Part shown: one piece after another, positions 16,644 to 25,860 of the stretch
Layout of the letters: each line of letters begins with the position of its first letter
Position numbering within the stretch: position 1 is the first letter of the stretch
NCBI GenBank assembly: GCA_000309945.1
Contig: CM001633.1
Coordinates: 3,436,199-3,500,198 of the forward strand
Direction: 5' to 3'
From: Leptolyngbyaceae cyanobacterium JSC-12
Lineage (GTDB): Bacteria > Cyanobacteriota > Cyanobacteriia > Leptolyngbyales > Leptolyngbyaceae
DNA: 64,000 bases
The notes under the pieces: model-generated
What the model saw: the letters and a program-made list of their open reading frames with translations, nothing else
Told to the model about the DNA's origin: nothing
Databases searched by the model: none
Program-made: the position numbers and the translations under genes

Positions 16644-18064
16644 CCATTCAACGCTTGTACAGTTTGCCAAACTGTAGCCTGTTGCTAGAAGGCTTGGGGG
16701 ATGTCATTTCCCTGGGGCAACCAGATGCCCGCTTGCCTATGTCAATGGTGATCAATGCAGAATGTCGTTTGGCGGGCTACGAAAAGCCGCTATCTGGTGG
16801 GCGAGAATTTTTAGACAGCCTGGTTAAAGCCGTCAGTCAGTATGCTCAAGATCTATTGAGTGGGCTGAACAGCACCCGTTCTACTCAGGATCCCTCGCAA
16901 TTAGTGCAACTTGAACGCATTAGCGAAACAATGCATCGTTTGAGTGTGCGATCGCAGGTGGAAGGCAGTACCACTCTCACTCCACCCATAGAAATTGACC
17001 TGAATACTGTCCAGCTTTTTGACCTGGTGGAAGCGGTGGATCAACTCCTGGCAGACACCCAAACCCTGCCAGATCTGACCCTAAATCTCAAACCCTTGTC
17101 CCGCCGCGAAATTGTGCGGCAGCAAACTGCTAGCAAGCAATTGGTTCCAGCTGCGATCGGGGTATCTGGGTTAGCTGCTGCGGCTGTGTTGCTGTCTTTA
17201 CTTCCAGTCCCCAAAGTAGAGCCACCTAAAGACTTGTATCCTGTCCGGGGACAAACTAGCTCAACAACTGGCAGTAATCCATCTCCTACCGTGCCACCGT
17301 CACCAACCACTTCTCCCGCCGCCAGTTCCCCAGCCGCAGCGACAAGCCCTAGCCCAACAGCAACGGCAAGTCCAGACTTGAAGCAACTGGAAGATACTCT
17401 AGTAAAAGCACCAGAGCTTACTGATGCAGCCCAACTAAATACTTTAGGCCAACAGCTTCGAGAACGGCTCAACCAAACCTGGACTTCTCGCTCTGCTGTT
17501 ACTCAAGATCTGACCTATCAAGTTGGTGTTAGCAAAGATGGTGCCATTTTAGGATACAAACCAGTTAACCCCGCTTCGCTGGAGAATGCCAATAAAACTC
17601 CACTGCTGGATCTAGTTCCTCGGCAACCGGGAGTAACCTCGACTCCACTGGCGTTATTTAAGGTTGTCTTTACCGGAAGCGGCAATGTGGAAGTAGCGCC
17701 CTGGAAGCAGGTGATGACCTCACCAATTAGTGGCATCAGTGAGATTACAGAAACTCGCCAACTGGAAGCAATTCTGCCAAAGCTAACCAGCCAGATTAAT
17801 CAAAATTGGGACAAAGACCCAACTTTCCAGGAAGACCTAATCTTTAAGGTTAGGGTGAAGCAGGATGGGACAATTGTAGACTACAGCCCTGAAAATGACG
17901 CTGCCGCACGATTTGCACAGGAAACGCCGTTAGCAAAGTTGGGTAAACCGATCGCGGATGGCAACACTGCACCAACCGCAGAACCTATTGCCTTGTTTAA
18001 GGTGGTGATGCGCCCTCCCAATGGAGCGTTAGAAGTTAGCCCGTGGCGAGGATGGCAAAACTAG
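16640..18064 (+). CDS. DUF4335 family membrane-anchored protein
   Basis: This 474-residue protein of unknown function begins with the DUF4335 domain (MTIQRLYSLPNCSLLLEGLG to about residue 150). One hydrophobic helix follows (about 168-191), then a Pro/Ser/Thr-rich linker (about 205-245), then two copies of an approximately 90-residue module, each with a DLxxxVxVxxDGxIxxYxP strand pair and ending in a xxxEVxPW motif. The layout suggests a cytosolic N-domain and a periplasmic or lumenal C-part. It is coupled to the DUF3038 gene by a 4-bp overlap. Nothing in the sequence indicates an enzyme. Confidence 0.83.
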   Translation: MTIQRLYSLPNCSLLLEGLGDVISLGQPDARLPMSMVINAECRLAGYEKPLSGGREFLDSLVKAVSQYAQDLLSGLNSTRSTQDPSQLVQLERISETMHRLSVRSQVEGSTTLTPPIEIDLNTVQLFDLVEAVDQLLADTQTLPDLTLNLKPLSRREIVRQQTASKQLVPAAIGVSGLAAAAVLLSLLPVPKVEPPKDLYPVRGQTSSTTGSNPSPTVPPSPTTSPAASSPAAATSPSPTATASPDLKQLEDTLVKAPELTDAAQLNTLGQQLRERLNQTWTSRSAVTQDLTYQVGVSKDGAILGYKPVNPASLENANKTPLLDLVPRQPGVTSTPLALFKVVFTGSGNVEVAPWKQVMTSPISGISEITETRQLEAILPKLTSQINQNWDKDPTFQEDLIFKVRVKQDGTIVDYSPENDAAARFAQETPLAKLGKPIADGNTAPTAEPIALFKVVMRPPNGALEVSPWRGWQN

Positions 18065-18078
18065 CTAGCTCAAGACGG

Positions 18079-18777
18079 TTATTGCTGGTTCTGCATTTGC
18101 GGTCCGGTCCAAATGCTGTTAATTGATTGACCATACAACATGGAGCGATCGCCCCGCGCCAGAGTTGTATGCCCATTCACATCAACAGCCCACTGTTGCC
18201 AGTGTTCATCTCCCATCATGCCCACCCGAAACAACACCTGCTCCGGATGATTCTGGCTCCAACCCAACAGCACAGCATTAGTATACCGAATTCGGGTTGG
18301 AGCAATCGTATACACCCGATTGCGGGATCGATCAGCAATCACAGCGTAATCCGAAGCAATATCAGAACCAAACAGCGACTCAAACTCTCGTGCCAGGAGG
18401 CGATCGCCTGATTCCGACCAGGACACTGGAATCACAATGGAAATTCTTCCCGCCAAATTAGCCCCCGTATTCAAGAATGGATTATCTGCCAGAGGTGATT
18501 TTGGAGTAATTGCTTGTAAATCACCAGTTCGCAGGTTCTCCAAAAATAAGACACTGGTTACATGGCTCCGAAAGTAGTCAGGCTCCACTTGCATTTGAAT
18601 TCGACTGTATGCCGCATACTCACGATCCGGTGAGATCAAAGACTGGCTGCGATAGCAATACGCTCCAGATAAGTTGCTGGAATGGCTTGCACTAAACGTC
18701 GCCAGTACCCAACCCCATGGAATTGGATGGGGACTATCTAGTGGATCGATTTGCACGGAGTGGGAGTGATAGGACAT
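18079..18777 (-). CDS. Conserved hypothetical protein, 232 aa
   Basis: I do not recognise a named domain. The sequence has beta-rich segments with TolB/WD-like flavour: SPDREYAAYSRIQM, NLRTGDLQAITP, VSWSESGDRLLAREFE, AVLLGWSQNHPEQVLF. These look like blades of a propeller reporting on values, but only two or three are present. No signal peptide or membrane helix is visible. It converges on the DUF4335 gene with a 14-bp gap. The start at 18777 follows an in-frame stop 12 bp upstream, so it cannot extend. Confidence 0.7.
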   Translation of the reverse strand: MSYHSHSVQIDPLDSPHPIPWGWVLATFSASHSSNLSGAYCYRSQSLISPDREYAAYSRIQMQVEPDYFRSHVTSVLFLENLRTGDLQAITPKSPLADNPFLNTGANLAGRISIVIPVSWSESGDRLLAREFESLFGSDIASDYAVIADRSRNRVYTIAPTRIRYTNAVLLGWSQNHPEQVLFRVGMMGDEHWQQWAVDVNGHTTLARGDRSMLYGQSINSIWTGPQMQNQQ

Positions 18778-19159
18778 AGCAAACCCTTAATTGTGCGAGG
18801 AACGGAATGCAAAGCAGCCTCTGGTAAGGTCAAGAACCAGAAGCACCGGGAACCACCAACGGAGTTAGCGAGAAAAAGCAAAAGCTACCGACTCGGGCTA
18901 CACTACTACAGCCCCAATAGCACAGTAGAGCGAGAATTTTAGCTCAAATAACGAGTCTTATGCTAAGAGCTAAACCGCAAACCTTTTTCTCAAAAGATGC
19001 TCACTTAGAACACTGGAGTTACCTTCATGTATAGCAGCCATTCTACGGAAAGGACGCTTTATTTAATTAAGTTTCCAGGAGATTTAACCTTTTTAGCAGT
19101 AGTGTAAATTCTCGGCTTGAGATTCATAGATTTTAGATTGAGAAACCTAACAGATTGGT
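18778..19159. other. Intergenic region upstream of fmt (382 bp)
   Basis: It separates two divergent genes. A short plus-strand frame covers part of it but has no start context or recognisable product. Near fmt the sequence turns AT-rich and must hold its promoter, but I could not assign boxes with confidence. Confidence 0.4.
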
Positions 19160-20194
19160 ATGAACATTGTTTTTTTTGGAACGCCTGAGTTTGCGGTGCC
19201 TAGCCTGGAACACTTGATCGCTCGATCAGAATTTAACGTTTTAGCCGTTGTGACCCAGCCAGACAAACGACGGGGACGCGGCAACCAGCTTATCGCATCT
19301 CCAGTGAAAGCAGCAGCACTGCGTCATCACATCCCCGTTTGGCAGCCTCAAAGCGTTAAAAAGGATGCTGCCACGCTCGAACAGTTGAAAACTGCTCAGG
19401 CAGACGCTTTTGTGGTAGTTGCTTATGGTCAAATTCTATCTCCAGCAATTTTGGCAATGCCGAGGTTGGGATGCATTAATGCGCATGGTTCCATTCTGCC
19501 CAAATATCGGGGGGCAGCGCCGATTCAGTGGAGTTTGTATCACGGCGATCGCGAAACTGGGATTACAACCATGCTAATGGATGCAGGCATGGATACTGGA
19601 CCGATGCTGCTAAAAGTTCGGACTCCAATCGCCTTGCTAGAGAATTTTGATGATTTAGCGGCTCGTCTGGCTCAGTTATCTGCGGATTTGTTAGTAGAAA
19701 CATTGCTCAAATTGGAACAGGGAATGATTCGACCCATACCGCAAGATCCAGAACAGGCAACCTATGCACCTCTGATTAAAAAATCGGATTACGAACTAGA
19801 TTGGTCACGAACTGCGATCGCCTTACACAATCAGGTACGGGGGTTCTATCCCAACTGTACCACCTCGTTTCGAGGAGAGGGAATCAAGTTGATGAAGACC
19901 GTGCCACTCGGTGAAGCTTACTGGGACGTTTTGCCCACCGAGTATCAGCAACTCGCTCAAGACTGGAACGAGCTTTGTGAGAAATTGGGAGAGCCTGGAG
20001 AAATTATTGCGATCGCCAAAGGCTTGGGACCGATTGTGCAAACTGGAGAGGGGCTGCTACTGCTGCGAGAGGTGCAATTAGCAGGCAAACGTCCACAATC
20101 AGGCGGAGATTTTGCCAATGGCTCTCGTCTTGCGATCGGTGAATGTTTCCTCTCAAGTTCGATCCCACCAGTTTCTATTCAATCTGAAATTTAG
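19160..20194 (+). CDS. fmt: Methionyl-tRNA formyltransferase
   Basis: Fmt transfers a formyl group from 10-formyl-tetrahydrofolate to initiator Met-tRNA. The 344-residue protein starts with the Rossmann motif [20 protein letters not shown] and has the catalytic region [19 protein letters not shown] (N107, H109) with the Asp near 145 in [12 protein letters not shown]-terminal OB-like tRNA-binding domain covers about 205-320. The C-terminal end has a short insert (about residues 250-270) compared with E. coli. It stands alone in a plus-strand unit. Confidence 0.95.
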   Translation: MNIVFFGTPEFAVPSLEHLIARSEFNVLAVVTQPDKRRGRGNQLIASPVKAAALRHHIPVWQPQSVKKDAATLEQLKTAQADAFVVVAYGQILSPAILAMPRLGCINAHGSILPKYRGAAPIQWSLYHGDRETGITTMLMDAGMDTGPMLLKVRTPIALLENFDDLAARLAQLSADLLVETLLKLEQGMIRPIPQDPEQATYAPLIKKSDYELDWSRTAIALHNQVRGFYPNCTTSFRGEGIKLMKTVPLGEAYWDVLPTEYQQLAQDWNELCEKLGEPGEIIAIAKGLGPIVQTGEGLLLLREVQLAGKRPQSGGDFANGSRLAIGECFLSSSIPPVSIQSEI

Positions 20195-20223
20195 GTCACT
20201 ATACCAATCTGAAATTTAGGTCA
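20180..20223. repeat. 19-bp direct repeat at the fmt 3' end
   Basis: CAATCTGAAATTTAGGTCA occurs at 20180-20198 and 20205-20223. The first copy contains the fmt stop codon; the second supplies the stop codon of the convergent DUF6464 gene. It looks like a small local duplication that brought the two 3' ends together. Confidence 0.85.
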
Positions 20224-20580
20224 AAGGCTTATTGCCTCGTAAAAACGACATCCACTACACGGTCCATCAGGATTAACAGCACACCGGATTAACTCCGAAC
20301 GGGCATTGAAGCGACAACGGCTATCTCCCAAAACCCAGCGCCCATCTATCTGACTTTTCTCAAAAGGGGGTTGGGCAGATTGGACATAGAGCGCCACTTT
20401 GTGCAGTCGATAATGTCCAGCCTTGAACTGATAGCAATGACGACGCTCTAAAATCGCATAGGTTTTTCCCTCTAAGTCCAGATAGGAACCGGGCTGGGGG
20501 ATCCAATCAAGTTGAATCTTGCCAAGTGAGCGTTCAGGGTGAGCCAGGATCACTTCTGTTAGCAGTGCAGGCGCTTCCAT
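20221..20580 (-). CDS. DUF6464 family protein
   Basis: Small cyanobacterial protein of 119 residues and unknown function. The N-terminal part is beta-rich (GSYLDLEGKTYAILERRHCYQ). The C-terminus carries a cysteine group (SRCRFNARSELIRCAVNPDGPCSGCRFYE region; C-x11-C-x7-C-x2-C pattern) that could bind zinc or an iron-sulfur centre. It reads toward fmt with a 26-bp gap. The family call rests on memory of the C-terminal signature. Confidence 0.75.
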   Translation of the reverse strand: MEAPALLTEVILAHPERSLGKIQLDWIPQPGSYLDLEGKTYAILERRHCYQFKAGHYRLHKVALYVQSAQPPFEKSQIDGRWVLGDSRCRFNARSELIRCAVNPDGPCSGCRFYEAISL

Positions 20581-20923
20581 AACCGTGTTGTTGCTGACAC
20601 TTTGTTTGATACTACCGCACTCGTGGGATCAACTCGGTTGCTCGCCGAGTTGTCGCTACAGGTTCCATATGTATGCCGATATACGATCCCCCAGAGTATG
20701 GTATACATAGTGAGGTTTTGTTGCGGTTTTTTAAGAGAAAACTTCATTGTTCGTTTGTCTCTAACCCACAAAACTTGCAGGCATCTCCCCACTCGCATGG
20801 TTCTCAGGTGGCGATCGCTGTCGCAGGCGTCACGTTCTTCAACGTGCCCATAGATTGACAGTCATTCATCTTTAACTATGTAGGGTCGTTGCCTCATCGC
20901 CTCCCTTTTATCCACGGATCTTC
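20581..20923. other. Intergenic region upstream of desA (343 bp)
   Basis: It separates the DUF6464 gene from divergent desA. Small overlapping frames here lack start context. It contains a HIP1-type octamer at about 20811-20820. Cyanobacterial desA genes are often cold-induced with a long leader; the leader here could be up to 300 nt, but no specific element was identified. Confidence 0.4.
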
Positions 20924-21967
20924 ATGACGCTGACTTTCCCCTCTCAACCAATAACCTCAACTCAGACAACTTCCGACTTTCACCTTAAAGACATCCTTAA
21001 AACACTGCCCAAAGAATGCTTTCAAAAAGATATGTGGAAAGCCTGGACAGGGTTGCTGACAAATGTCTGCATGGTTGCATTGGGATACCTGAGCATTGCT
21101 CATTCCCCCTGGTTTTTGCTGCCTATTGCCTGGGTTTTCACAGGAACCGCATTGACTGGTTTTTTTGTCATTGCTCATGATTGTGGTCACCGTTCTTTTG
21201 CCAAACGGCGCTGGGTCAATGATCTGATCGGTCATCTATTCATGCTGCCATTGATTTATCCCTTCCACTGTTGGCGGATTCTCCATAACCAGCATCATGC
21301 TCACACGAACAAGATGGAAATCGATAATGCCTGGCAACCGTTTAGACCCGAAACATTTGAGGCGTTTAATAGTTTGATGCGCGTTGCTTATAAAGGCATG
21401 CGCGGCTGGTTGTGGTGGTTAGCATCCATTGTTCACTGGGCAGGGTTGCACTTTAACCTGGCAAACTTTGCTGCAAAAGATCGGGGCAAAGTGAAATTGT
21501 CGATCGCGATCGTTGGAGTATTCGCTGCCATCTTCTTTCCCATCCTGATTGGGACACTGGGCATTTGGGGATTTGTTAAATTCTGGTTACTACCCTGGTT
21601 GGTGTATCACTTCTGGATGAGCACCTTTACCCTGGTGCATCACACTGCTCCGCATATTTCATTCAGCGAGCCAGAAGACTGGAACGCCGCCAAAGCTCAA
21701 CTTGCTGGCACCGTCCATTGTGAATATCCAGCTTGGGTAGAATTTTTGTGTCACCATATCAATGTACACATTCCGCACCATGTCTCCACAGCAATTCCGT
21801 CCTATAACCTGCGCATGGCGCACAACAGCCTGAAGCAAAATTGGGGAGCATATTTGACTGAATCTCAGTTTTCCTGGTCGTTGATGCAAACGATTGTGAC
21901 AGAGTGCCATCTGTATGACAAGCGGGGTGGCTATTTATCATTTCAAGATTTTCACCAAAAAGGTTAG
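20924..21967 (+). CDS. desA: Delta-12 acyl-lipid fatty acid desaturase DesA
   Basis: DesA adds the delta-12 double bond to oleoyl chains on membrane glycerolipids, using ferredoxin as electron donor. The 347-residue protein has the three diiron histidine boxes: HDCGH (85-89), HNQHH (121-125) and HIPHH (about 287-291). Membrane helix pairs lie around them. The stretch [28 protein letters not shown] and [23 protein letters not shown] match DesA better than DesB (omega-3) or DesC (delta-9). Length fits the family (about 350). It is likely monocistronic, with a long hairpin behind it. Confidence 0.93.
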   Translation: MTLTFPSQPITSTQTTSDFHLKDILKTLPKECFQKDMWKAWTGLLTNVCMVALGYLSIAHSPWFLLPIAWVFTGTALTGFFVIAHDCGHRSFAKRRWVNDLIGHLFMLPLIYPFHCWRILHNQHHAHTNKMEIDNAWQPFRPETFEAFNSLMRVAYKGMRGWLWWLASIVHWAGLHFNLANFAAKDRGKVKLSIAIVGVFAAIFFPILIGTLGIWGFVKFWLLPWLVYHFWMSTFTLVHHTAPHISFSEPEDWNAAKAQLAGTVHCEYPAWVEFLCHHINVHIPHHVSTAIPSYNLRMAHNSLKQNWGAYLTESQFSWSLMQTIVTECHLYDKRGGYLSFQDFHQKG

Positions 21968-21991
21968 ATGCCTGGAATCACTGTCACTTTG

Positions 21992-22059
21992 GTCAGCAAG
22001 CTTAGGACGAAACAATCAGCTTCGATGTTCTGTTCGGGTAGGCTTGCTGACTTTTCTTT
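21992..22059 (+). terminator. Long-armed hairpin terminator after desA
   Basis: GTCAGCAAGC (21992-22001) pairs perfectly with GCTTGCTGAC (22042-22051) around a 40-nt loop, followed by TTTTCTTT. It begins 25 bp after the desA stop. The loop is longer than usual for a simple terminator. Confidence 0.65.
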
Positions 22060-22249
22060 GCCTGGACTTGTGTGGTGATGCCGATAACCTATGCGCCTTT
22101 GACAAAACCGCAGACACCATACAAAAGGTGATTTCTTACTACAATCAGAAACTGCTGTCGTCACCTGTCAACCAAACATAAGTGCGCCACATTTGCAAAT
22201 CGAGGCTATCCTGGGTCTAGTCTGAAGGCACTAGGTAGGAGTTGCAACC

Positions 22250-22960
22250 ATGAAAGCGCAGTTGTGGCTTAGTTTTTTAGGAATTATCTTATCCCTTTTG
22301 GGATGTTCCAACGACTCTAGCAATACCTTGTCGCAGTCATCTGCGGTTGCACCAACTACTGGAAATATCCAGCCACAAGAGTTTGCGACTCCTCTCGTTC
22401 AGCAATCTGCCAGGGCAGCCACGACGAGACCTGTTCCGGGGCTATTACAACCAACGAATGCAAAAGCTCGGACGAATAGCATTGTCACCGGACGCCGCGA
22501 CCCATTTGCACCCATCTCTAGCTCAACTGTACCGATTGTGATGTCTTCTGGGCAAAAAGCGCCTAACGTTGCACCGTTACCCACGACCGTAGCGATCGCA
22601 CCAAAACAACCCCCGACAATTATTCTGCCACCAATCACTTCTACCCCACCAGTCTTGCCCTTGCCCAACCTGCCCACCAGTTCTGCCTTACCGCCTGTGG
22701 GTGTCACATCGGTTCCTGTCACACCGCCCTCTCCCACATCCCTGGCAGAATCAATTGAAGTCAGCGGGGTCGTGCAAGTTGCGGGCAAATGGAGTGTGAT
22801 TGTGAAAGAGCCAACTGCTTCCAGTAGTCGTCATGTAGCAGTAGGAGAATATTTAGAGAACGGCAAGGTGTTAGTGAAAAAGATTGTTTCGCCTGGCAGT
22901 ACAGATCCAATCGTAGTTTTACAACAGAATGGGGTTGAGATTCGCAAATCTCTGGTTTAG
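22250..22960 (+). CDS. PilP-like lipoprotein
   Basis: Lipoprotein of 236 residues with a type II signal peptide and lipobox (LSLLGC, Cys at about 19). A disordered region rich in Pro/Ser/Thr runs to about 165. Within it GRRDPFAPI resembles the RDPF motif of PilP, the type IV pilus inner-membrane lipoprotein. The C-terminal 70 residues (SIEVSGVVQVAGKWSVIVKEP, VAVGEYLENGKVLVKKI) form a small beta domain of the same type as the PilP C-domain. An AGGAG site precedes the ATG. No other pilus gene is near, so function is inference. Confidence 0.65.
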   Translation: MKAQLWLSFLGIILSLLGCSNDSSNTLSQSSAVAPTTGNIQPQEFATPLVQQSARAATTRPVPGLLQPTNAKARTNSIVTGRRDPFAPISSSTVPIVMSSGQKAPNVAPLPTTVAIAPKQPPTIILPPITSTPPVLPLPNLPTSSALPPVGVTSVPVTPPSPTSLAESIEVSGVVQVAGKWSVIVKEPTASSSRHVAVGEYLENGKVLVKKIVSPGSTDPIVVLQQNGVEIRKSLV

Positions 22961-23007
22961 GCTGGGTACAGTGAAGCGTGCCCTTAGACGATGGAGCTGA
23001 ACGTGCG

Positions 23008-23511
23008 ATGAGCACTCGCAAAACATCCTTCCGTGTAACTGAGCGTCGTTCTCTCAACTACGAAGAGACCTATCTGTGTCCAGTGTGTCGTCATGGGCAG
23101 ATTTCATCACTGGCTTTGATGGATGCTTTTTCCTGTAATTTTTGTCGTCATATCTTCACAGCCGATTTACGGGATCAATCCATTCGGGTAGAAGACAGTT
23201 CCCAACCGATGACCTGGCGCTGGAATGGGCATGGCTGGCAGGGCTTACATCGCACTAATGTGGATTTAACGGCAGTGATCTGGTTGATTGGCGCTGCCTT
23301 AGTAATTTTGCCACCTAGCCTGATTTGGATTTCATCACATACTTTCCCACCCGTTGAAGGGGAGAAATTATCCTGGTTTCCAACCGTTTGGGTCAGTCTG
23401 GCATTTTTGATACATCTTACCTTTGTTTCCTGGCTACTGGCAGAACATTACCAACTACCGCTGTATGTCACCTGTAAGGTGCGGCTGCAAATGTTGTTGG
23501 GCAGACGGTAA
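23008..23511 (+). CDS. Zinc-ribbon membrane protein, hypothetical
   Basis: Protein of about 167 residues with an N-terminal zinc-ribbon-like motif (CPVCRHG...CNFCRH, two CxxC pairs 20 residues apart) and two transmembrane helices (VDLTAVIWLIGAALVILPPSLIWI and WVSLAFLIHLTFVSWLLA). ATG 23008 is chosen; a GTG at 22978 would add ten residues. The last 57 bp overlap the 3' end of the convergent next gene. No named function; the ribbon may bind zinc structurally. Confidence 0.7.
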   Translation: MSTRKTSFRVTERRSLNYEETYLCPVCRHGQISSLALMDAFSCNFCRHIFTADLRDQSIRVEDSSQPMTWRWNGHGWQGLHRTNVDLTAVIWLIGAALVILPPSLIWISSHTFPPVEGEKLSWFPTVWVSLAFLIHLTFVSWLLAEHYQLPLYVTCKVRLQMLLGRR

Positions 23512-25014
23512 CAGCGAAAAGTTGGGATCTAGACGCTGGATCAGGATTTGGATGGACGCAATATCTTTTGTGGTTGTATGAGGTTGTTTTTTTAACCAGG
23601 CGATCGCAGCAGATCGTCCTTGTTGGGCAGCAATCAGTAACGTTCCCCAACTTTTCACTGCCAATTTATCAGGACTAACACGCAGAGATGCTTTAATGCG
23701 ATTTTCCAACCGCCCTTTATCGGTCTTTAATACTCCTAGTGTTTCCTGGCTTGCTTCTGCAGAAGATTCAAACACTGTAAGCGCGCGCTCCCAGCGCCCA
23801 TCAATCAGGTTGGCAAGAATTTGTTGACCGGGACTGGACCACGATCCTTCTGCCTGATTTTGGGTTGCCAGAGCATGCCATCGTATTAGATCCAGTTGAG
23901 CTTGAGTTGCCGCAGACCATTGTTGCGGCGATCGCTGCTGAAACGATTGCAACCACTTGAGGCTGGTAGACCACAACCGACTACGAGCCAGCAACAACGC
24001 ACTGCGGTAGTGAGAATCCTCTAGCACAGGTTCTGTCACCGAAATCGGCTCTAACTGTACTGGGCTATGGACAAAGTTGTGAGGCTTGACCTGATAAATC
24101 TCAAAGGAAGGCTCCATCCCAATTGTTTGATTCACAATCAGCTCGGGGGTGCCCCCCCCAGAAACCTCTTTCCAAACAGGTTCATCTTCTGAGGGACTGG
24201 TCCATTGCAGTTTCACGCTGAGATGGTAATGGGCAGGATGGTAGTAGAGGATTTGTCCATAGGCGATCGCATCATTCCCCCGTTTGTGAGTTCCACTCAA
24301 GTTCAGCCAAACTCCTTGCTTGGGAACAGTGCCTTCATACCGATCAATCTGAGTTAAGGGTAAAGCACGACTCGACCCTTGATTCTCGGAACTGGCTTCT
24401 ACCAGGGGAGCAATTGCAAAGGATTCTTCCAGTCCGGTAATTGCCAGTTGGCGAACAAGGTAGTAAGCATCTTTTGTGATCAGCGATCGGCGTTGATCAG
24501 TAGCAGTTTGATACACACGCAGTTCCACAATGCGATCGCAATTAAACATACAGTTCGCTTCTACCTGGCGCACAGGCAATAACCAATCGGCTGCAGGAGT
24601 TTTGCCGTCCCAAAAACTCAAACTTTTGCCTAACGAAATGAAGTCTCCAGGTAGCTTCCCTTGCTGATGCAGTTCACTTCTGATCTCCTGCAACGATTTG
24701 GCAGGTTGCTCTATCACGCGATCTGTAATCCACCCGGGGACAAACCGGTTCACCCATTTCACTGATTGTGGATTCACGATGAGTTGCACACTCAACCAGC
24801 TTATTCCAACCAGGCCACTCGCTAAACCTGCAATCAGCGCGATCGCCCACACAATTCCCCAATAGGACTTCCTGGTCAGAGGCGAAACAGTGGACAGTTG
24901 CTGAGCACATAGTTGAGGGGAGGCAACCCGCATCCCCTTCTGCAAAACTGATTTTCCAGCGTTAGTGCTGGGTTTAGAACGACCAGAAACCGATTTGGGA
25001 TGATTCGTTCCCAT
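23455..25014 (-). CDS. Conserved hypothetical protein with one membrane helix, 519 aa
   Basis: An N-terminal basic Ser-rich segment (about 45 residues) precedes one transmembrane helix (GIVWAIALIAGLASGLVGISWL). A large probably periplasmic region follows, with beta-rich blocks and an alpha-helical C-terminal part that looks TPR-like (SALLLARSRLWSTSLKWLQSF, LDLIRWHALATQNQAEG). No catalytic motif is visible. The start at 25014 (MGTNHPKSVSGRSK) is likelier than one six codons upstream. I recognise it only as a type of protein conserved in cyanobacteria. Confidence 0.7.
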   Translation of the reverse strand: MGTNHPKSVSGRSKPSTNAGKSVLQKGMRVASPQLCAQQLSTVSPLTRKSYWGIVWAIALIAGLASGLVGISWLSVQLIVNPQSVKWVNRFVPGWITDRVIEQPAKSLQEIRSELHQQGKLPGDFISLGKSLSFWDGKTPAADWLLPVRQVEANCMFNCDRIVELRVYQTATDQRRSLITKDAYYLVRQLAITGLEESFAIAPLVEASSENQGSSRALPLTQIDRYEGTVPKQGVWLNLSGTHKRGNDAIAYGQILYYHPAHYHLSVKLQWTSPSEDEPVWKEVSGGGTPELIVNQTIGMEPSFEIYQVKPHNFVHSPVQLEPISVTEPVLEDSHYRSALLLARSRLWSTSLKWLQSFQQRSPQQWSAATQAQLDLIRWHALATQNQAEGSWSSPGQQILANLIDGRWERALTVFESSAEASQETLGVLKTDKGRLENRIKASLRVSPDKLAVKSWGTLLIAAQQGRSAAIAWLKKQPHTTTKDIASIQILIQRLDPNFSLLPSAQQHLQPHLTGDIQR

Positions 25015-25174
25015 GCATAAAGTCAGTGACAATAGGAATGCGCCTTACTCTACCCGCAATTAGGGGAAATAACACAGGTATCACAAAACGTTAGAATCTC
25101 GCGATTTCGATTTAAAGTCTCGCCTTCTCGGCTGTAATCAGCAATCTACGACCTAAGCAATCGATTTAGGCAAT

Positions 25175-25603
25175 CTATGTTGACTCAGCCCGCAACTGCT
25201 CCATCTCTTTCTGTAGGTGCTGCCCCCATCGACCGGCAAGTACGGGATCTGTAAACGGAATACGAATGGAAGTTGAGCGATCGCGATCAACAAACTCCAA
25301 CTCTGCCCGCCCCTTCCCCGGTGGACGTTCCATCTCAACCAGTTGCCCATTCACTAATAATCGAACTGCATGCACTGTCTTCAACGAAAACGTCTGAAGC
25401 TGGATAGGACCTTGCCGGGTCGGTACTCCCCAGGTCAATTCATCCCCTTTTTGTCCGATTACTGAAAAAATATCGTATTTTGCACGGTCAAAGGATTCTG
25501 CCCATTTCTGATACGCTTCTACCTTCTGATATTCGCGCCAGCCTGTCCACGCTAGACCAATAAAAAATACCAACAACGGCAACCAGAGCAAACCACGTTC
25601 CAT
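25175..25603 (-). CDS. Hypothetical membrane-anchored protein, 142 aa
   Basis: One N-terminal membrane helix (LLWLPLLVFFIGLAWTGW) is followed by a short helix (YQKVEAYQKWAESFDRAKYDIF) and a beta-rich domain (LTWGVPTRQGPIQLQTFSL, VRLLVNGQLVEMERPPGKG). No family recognised. It lies upstream of the 519-aa protein in the same direction with a 160-bp gap and may be co-expressed. Confidence 0.65.
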   Translation of the reverse strand: MERGLLWLPLLVFFIGLAWTGWREYQKVEAYQKWAESFDRAKYDIFSVIGQKGDELTWGVPTRQGPIQLQTFSLKTVHAVRLLVNGQLVEMERPPGKGRAELEFVDRDRSTSIRIPFTDPVLAGRWGQHLQKEMEQLRAEST

Positions 25604-25860
25604 AAGTGCAGTTTCTTTTTGGAAAAGTTGGAAAAGGGCTAGGAGATAGGGACAGCCAATGCTTATACTGCTTCGTACTCCAACCTTAATCTTAAAGGCT
25701 TTGCTGCACTCCCGATTCCCGATTGACTGGGAAGCGACAAAGCTTTGCCCCTACAAGAACTGGTTCCTCATCGCATCCTTAACTATCTGCAACAAATCAC
25801 CACTCCACACTTTCCAGGCTCGTAGGTTATGGTGGTAAGCAACCTCGACCGTGGGCAGAT

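Noticed and set aside
18751-18942. 63-codon plus-strand frame overlapping the start of the 232-aa gene
   Set aside because: No start context, overlaps another gene antisense, no recognisable sequence.
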